A DNA stretch of 15,444 nt from Alphaproteobacteria bacterium (GTDB lineage Bacteria; Pseudomonadota; Alphaproteobacteria; CACIAM-22H2). Shown piece after piece: positions 13,735-15,444 of the stretch. Location of the stretch: positions 1 through 15,444 of the forward strand of contig VGDA01000032.1 of NCBI GenBank assembly GCA_016869915.1, written 5' to 3'. Below the pieces are notes generated by a model that did not search any database, was not told the DNA's origin, and saw only the letters and a program-made list of their open reading frames with translations. Made by a program: the position numbers and the translations under genes. The stretch's first letter is position 1. Each line of letters begins with the position of its first letter.

Positions 13735-14487
13735 TCAGCCGTCCCCGCCGCCGGGGGCGGCATCCCGCCGCCAGGTGCCGGCCAGCGCCGGGCGGGCCGG
13801 CGCCAGCAGCGGCCGGCGCCGCGCGGCGCCAGGGACGTAGAGGGTCTTCGAGGCCTCGACCAGCACGACCCCGGCGAAGCGCTCGAACCAGCGCCGCCCG
13901 ACGCGCTCCCAGGCGCGCGCGGAGCTCAGCAGCGGCCGCGAGGCGAAGGGCGGCGCGAATAGGGCAGGCGCGCGGAGGGTCGGCGTGAAGAGGTTGTCGC
14001 GCAGAAGCCGCGAGAGCTGGCCGCCGGAATAGGGCTGGCCATGCCCGAAGGGCGTGCTGTCCACCCGCGCCCAGATGCCGCGCCGGTTGGGCACCACGAA
14101 GACCGCCCGCCCGGGCCCGGACAGCACCCGCCAGACCTCGCGCAGCAGCGGGCGCAACTGCTCGGCATGCTCCAGCGCATGGACGACGAGGATGCGGTCG
14201 ACCGAGGCGTCGGGCAGCGGCAGCGCCGCCTCGTCGACGAGGGCGGCGAGGTTCGGGCCATCCGGCGGCCAGCGCATGACGCCTTGCCCCGCGGGCATCA
14301 GCGCCATCACGCGCTCCGCCTCGCCCGCGAAGCCGCGCAGGTAGGGCGGCGCATAGCCGATACCCGCCACGCGCATGCCCGAGAGGTCGGGCCAGATCTC
14401 GCGCAGCCGCCCGCGGATCGCCTCGCGGGCGGTCCGCCCGAGGGGCGTGGCGTAGAAATCGCGCAGGTCGACGACGTCGGCGGACAT
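13735..14487 (-). CDS. Class I SAM-dependent methyltransferase-like protein
   Basis: This 250-residue protein has a Rossmann-like methyltransferase core. DLRDFYATPLGRTAREAIRG opens it, a start seen in a group of alphaproteobacterial methyltransferases. Motif I is unusual: VAGIGYAPPYL (40-50) replaces the common (D/E)xGxGxG loop. ALPLPDASVDRILVVHALEH (88-107) matches the Methyltransf_11 motif around the post-II acidic region. REVWRVLSGPGRAVFVVPNR and RGIWAR correspond to motif III. The C-terminal half (PFGHGQPYSGGQLSRLLRDN onward) is family-specific and ends in a Gly/Asp-rich tail. No substrate can be assigned, and SAM binding is inferred. ATG 14487 opens the homologous region. It faces metW tail to tail and is divergent from the antiporter. 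Confidence 0.85.
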   Translation of the reverse strand: MSADVVDLRDFYATPLGRTAREAIRGRLREIWPDLSGMRVAGIGYAPPYLRGFAGEAERVMALMPAGQGVMRWPPDGPNLAALVDEAALPLPDASVDRILVVHALEHAEQLRPLLREVWRVLSGPGRAVFVVPNRRGIWARVDSTPFGHGQPYSGGQLSRLLRDNLFTPTLRAPALFAPPFASRPLLSSARAWERVGRRWFERFAGVVLVEASKTLYVPGAARRRPLLAPARPALAGTWRRDAAPGGGDG

Positions 14488-14512
14488 GGCCGGGCCATCC
14501 TACGACATCGCG

Positions 14513-14531
14513 CGCCGGCGCGCCGCCGGCG
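14513..14531. repeat. Repeated CGCCGGCG palindrome in divergent intergenic gap
   Basis: Two copies of CGCCGGCG (14513-14520 and 14524-14531) flank CGC, forming a larger near-perfect inverted repeat in the 99-bp gap between the methyltransferase and the antiporter. It may be an operator-like element or simply a product of the base composition. No confident promoter was found around it. Confidence 0.3.
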
Positions 14532-14575
14532 ACGCAGGGTTGCGGCGCCCCGCGCCCATCGGGCAAAACCGGTGC

Positions 14576-14580
14576 AGGAA
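14576..14580 (+). promoter_or_regulatory. Shine-Dalgarno AGGAA selecting GTG 14587
   Basis: AGGAA precedes the GTG at 14587 by 6 nt. It lies inside the frame if the earlier GTG at 14572 were used, so 14587 is the better start for the antiporter. Confidence 0.6.
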
Positions 14581-14586
14581 AGCCTC

Positions 14587-15444
14587 GTGGAACTGATCAA
14601 CCAGCTCGTCTTCCAGCTGATCTTCGTCGGCGCGCTGCTCGTCGCGGCGAGCATCCTGCTCGTCACCGTGTCGGCGCGCATCGGCGCGCCGCTGCTGCTC
14701 GTCTTCCTCGGCATCGGCATGCTGGCCGGCGAGGATGGCATCGGCGGCATACGCTTCGACGACTTCCGCCTCACCTACCTCGTCGGCTCGGTCGCGCTGG
14801 CGATCATCCTCTTCGACGGCGGGTTGCGCACGCCGCGCTCCGCCTTCCGCATCGCCCTCGCGCCGGCCTTCAGCCTCGCCACGGTCGGCGTGCTCCTGAC
14901 CGCGGCCATCATCGGCGTCGTCGCGAGCCTCGTCCTCGGCATGGGCTGGCTGCCCGGGCTGCTGGTCGGCGCGACGATCGCGTCGACGGACGCGGCAGCC
15001 GTCTTCCTGCTGCTGCACGCGCGCGGCACCGAGCTCTCGAAGCGCGTGAGCGCGACGCTGGAGATCGAGTCCGGCATCAACGACCCGATGGCGATATTCC
15101 TGACCATTACCTGCATCGAGCTGATCGCCGCGCAGGGCACCGGGCTGGACGCCGCGCACATCGCGGAGAGCTTCATCGTCCAGATGTTCGGCGGCGCGGC
15201 GATCGGCGTGATCGGCGGCTACTTCCTGCTCTGGCTCGTCAACCGGGTCGACATCGCGGCCGGCCTCTACCCGATCCTCGCCGCGGCGGTGGCGCTCACC
15301 GTCTTCGCCGGCGCCCAGCTCGTCGACGCCTCGGGCTTCCTCGCGATCTACCTCGCCGGGCTCGTGCTCGGGAACAACAGGCACCGCGCGCAGCAGGTGA
15401 TAAGCCGCTTCCACGACGGGCTCGCGTGGCTTGCGCAGATCTCG
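14587..15444 (+). CDS. K+/H+ antiporter, CPA1 (NhaP2/CvrA-like), N-terminal part
   Basis: The first 286 residues of an inner-membrane cation/proton antiporter are visible; the frame is open at the right edge. It begins with a GTG codon and consists of successive hydrophobic helices. IILFDGGLRTP (Asp77) is the signature of the NhaP2/CvrA branch. ATIASTDAAAVF carries Asp135 of the ion-binding TD motif, and LEIESGINDPMAIF contains Glu161 and Asp166 of the ESxxNDP motif. GFLAIYLAGLVLGN, near the visible end, is also typical. NhaP2-type proteins exchange K+ (or Na+) for H+ and usually carry C-terminal TrkA_C/CorC-type regulatory domains; whether these are present cannot be seen. Ion specificity is inferred from the subfamily. 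It is divergent from the methyltransferase gene. Confidence 0.9.
   Translation, partial: MELINQLVFQLIFVGALLVAASILLVTVSARIGAPLLLVFLGIGMLAGEDGIGGIRFDDFRLTYLVGSVALAIILFDGGLRTPRSAFRIALAPAFSLATVGVLLTAAIIGVVASLVLGMGWLPGLLVGATIASTDAAAVFLLLHARGTELSKRVSATLEIESGINDPMAIFLTITCIELIAAQGTGLDAAHIAESFIVQMFGGAAIGVIGGYFLLWLVNRVDIAAGLYPILAAAVALTVFAGAQLVDASGFLAIYLAGLVLGNNRHRAQQVISRFHDGLAWLAQIS

Overview
The window looks like ordinary chromosomal sequence from a very GC-rich alphaproteobacterium. Within that group it best fits the Rhodospirillales/Acetobacteraceae type. The basis is extreme G/C at third codon positions, tight gene packing with ATGA/GTGA start-stop overlaps, a B12-dependent ribonucleotide reductase, a chorismate mutase-hisC-tyrC run divergent from metX-metW, and DUF2125/DUF2817 proteins. 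I reached this by reading translated proteins, so the taxonomic call is inference. I saw no tRNA, rRNA, CRISPR array, insertion sequence, phage gene or integron, and no gene-free stretch above about 165 bases.

Layout, left to right. (1) 1-1593, plus strand: an envelope-type operon with the end of a GmhB-like HAD phosphatase, a YdcF/DUF218 membrane-anchored protein and a PlsC-family acyltransferase, each overlapping the next by 4 nt. (2) 1681-5066, plus: a well-formed sigma70-type promoter, an adenosylcobalamin-dependent ribonucleotide reductase (nrdJ), and a DUF3445 heme-dependent oxidative N-demethylase-like protein 19 nt downstream. (3) 5063-6564, minus: an EamA/DMT transporter followed by a ChaC-type gamma-glutamylcyclotransferase. 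Its stop codon shares a CTAG with the stop of the convergent DUF3445 gene. (4) 6730-8867, plus: a DUF2817 zinc-peptidase-like protein translationally coupled to a membrane-anchored DUF2125 protein. (5) 8890-11773, minus: chorismate mutase, hisC and tyrC, a compact branch that carries chorismate through prephenate towards tyrosine. (6) 11905-13721, plus: metX and metW, the entry to methionine synthesis. (7) 13735-14487, minus: a class I methyltransferase-like protein. (8) From 14587, plus: the start of a CPA1-type K+/H+ antiporter that runs off the window.

The genes are mainly housekeeping: envelope lipids, dNTP synthesis, glutathione turnover, aromatic amino acids, methionine and ion transport. 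I found no convincing new defence, mobile or secretion system. The points most worth a second look are: the chorismate mutase with a collapsed prephenate-dehydratase/ACT-like tail; a palindrome lying exactly between the -35 and -10 of the nrdJ promoter; a nested inverted repeat between the divergent transporter and DUF2817 genes; and the coupling of a B12-dependent and a heme-dependent enzyme in one likely operon.
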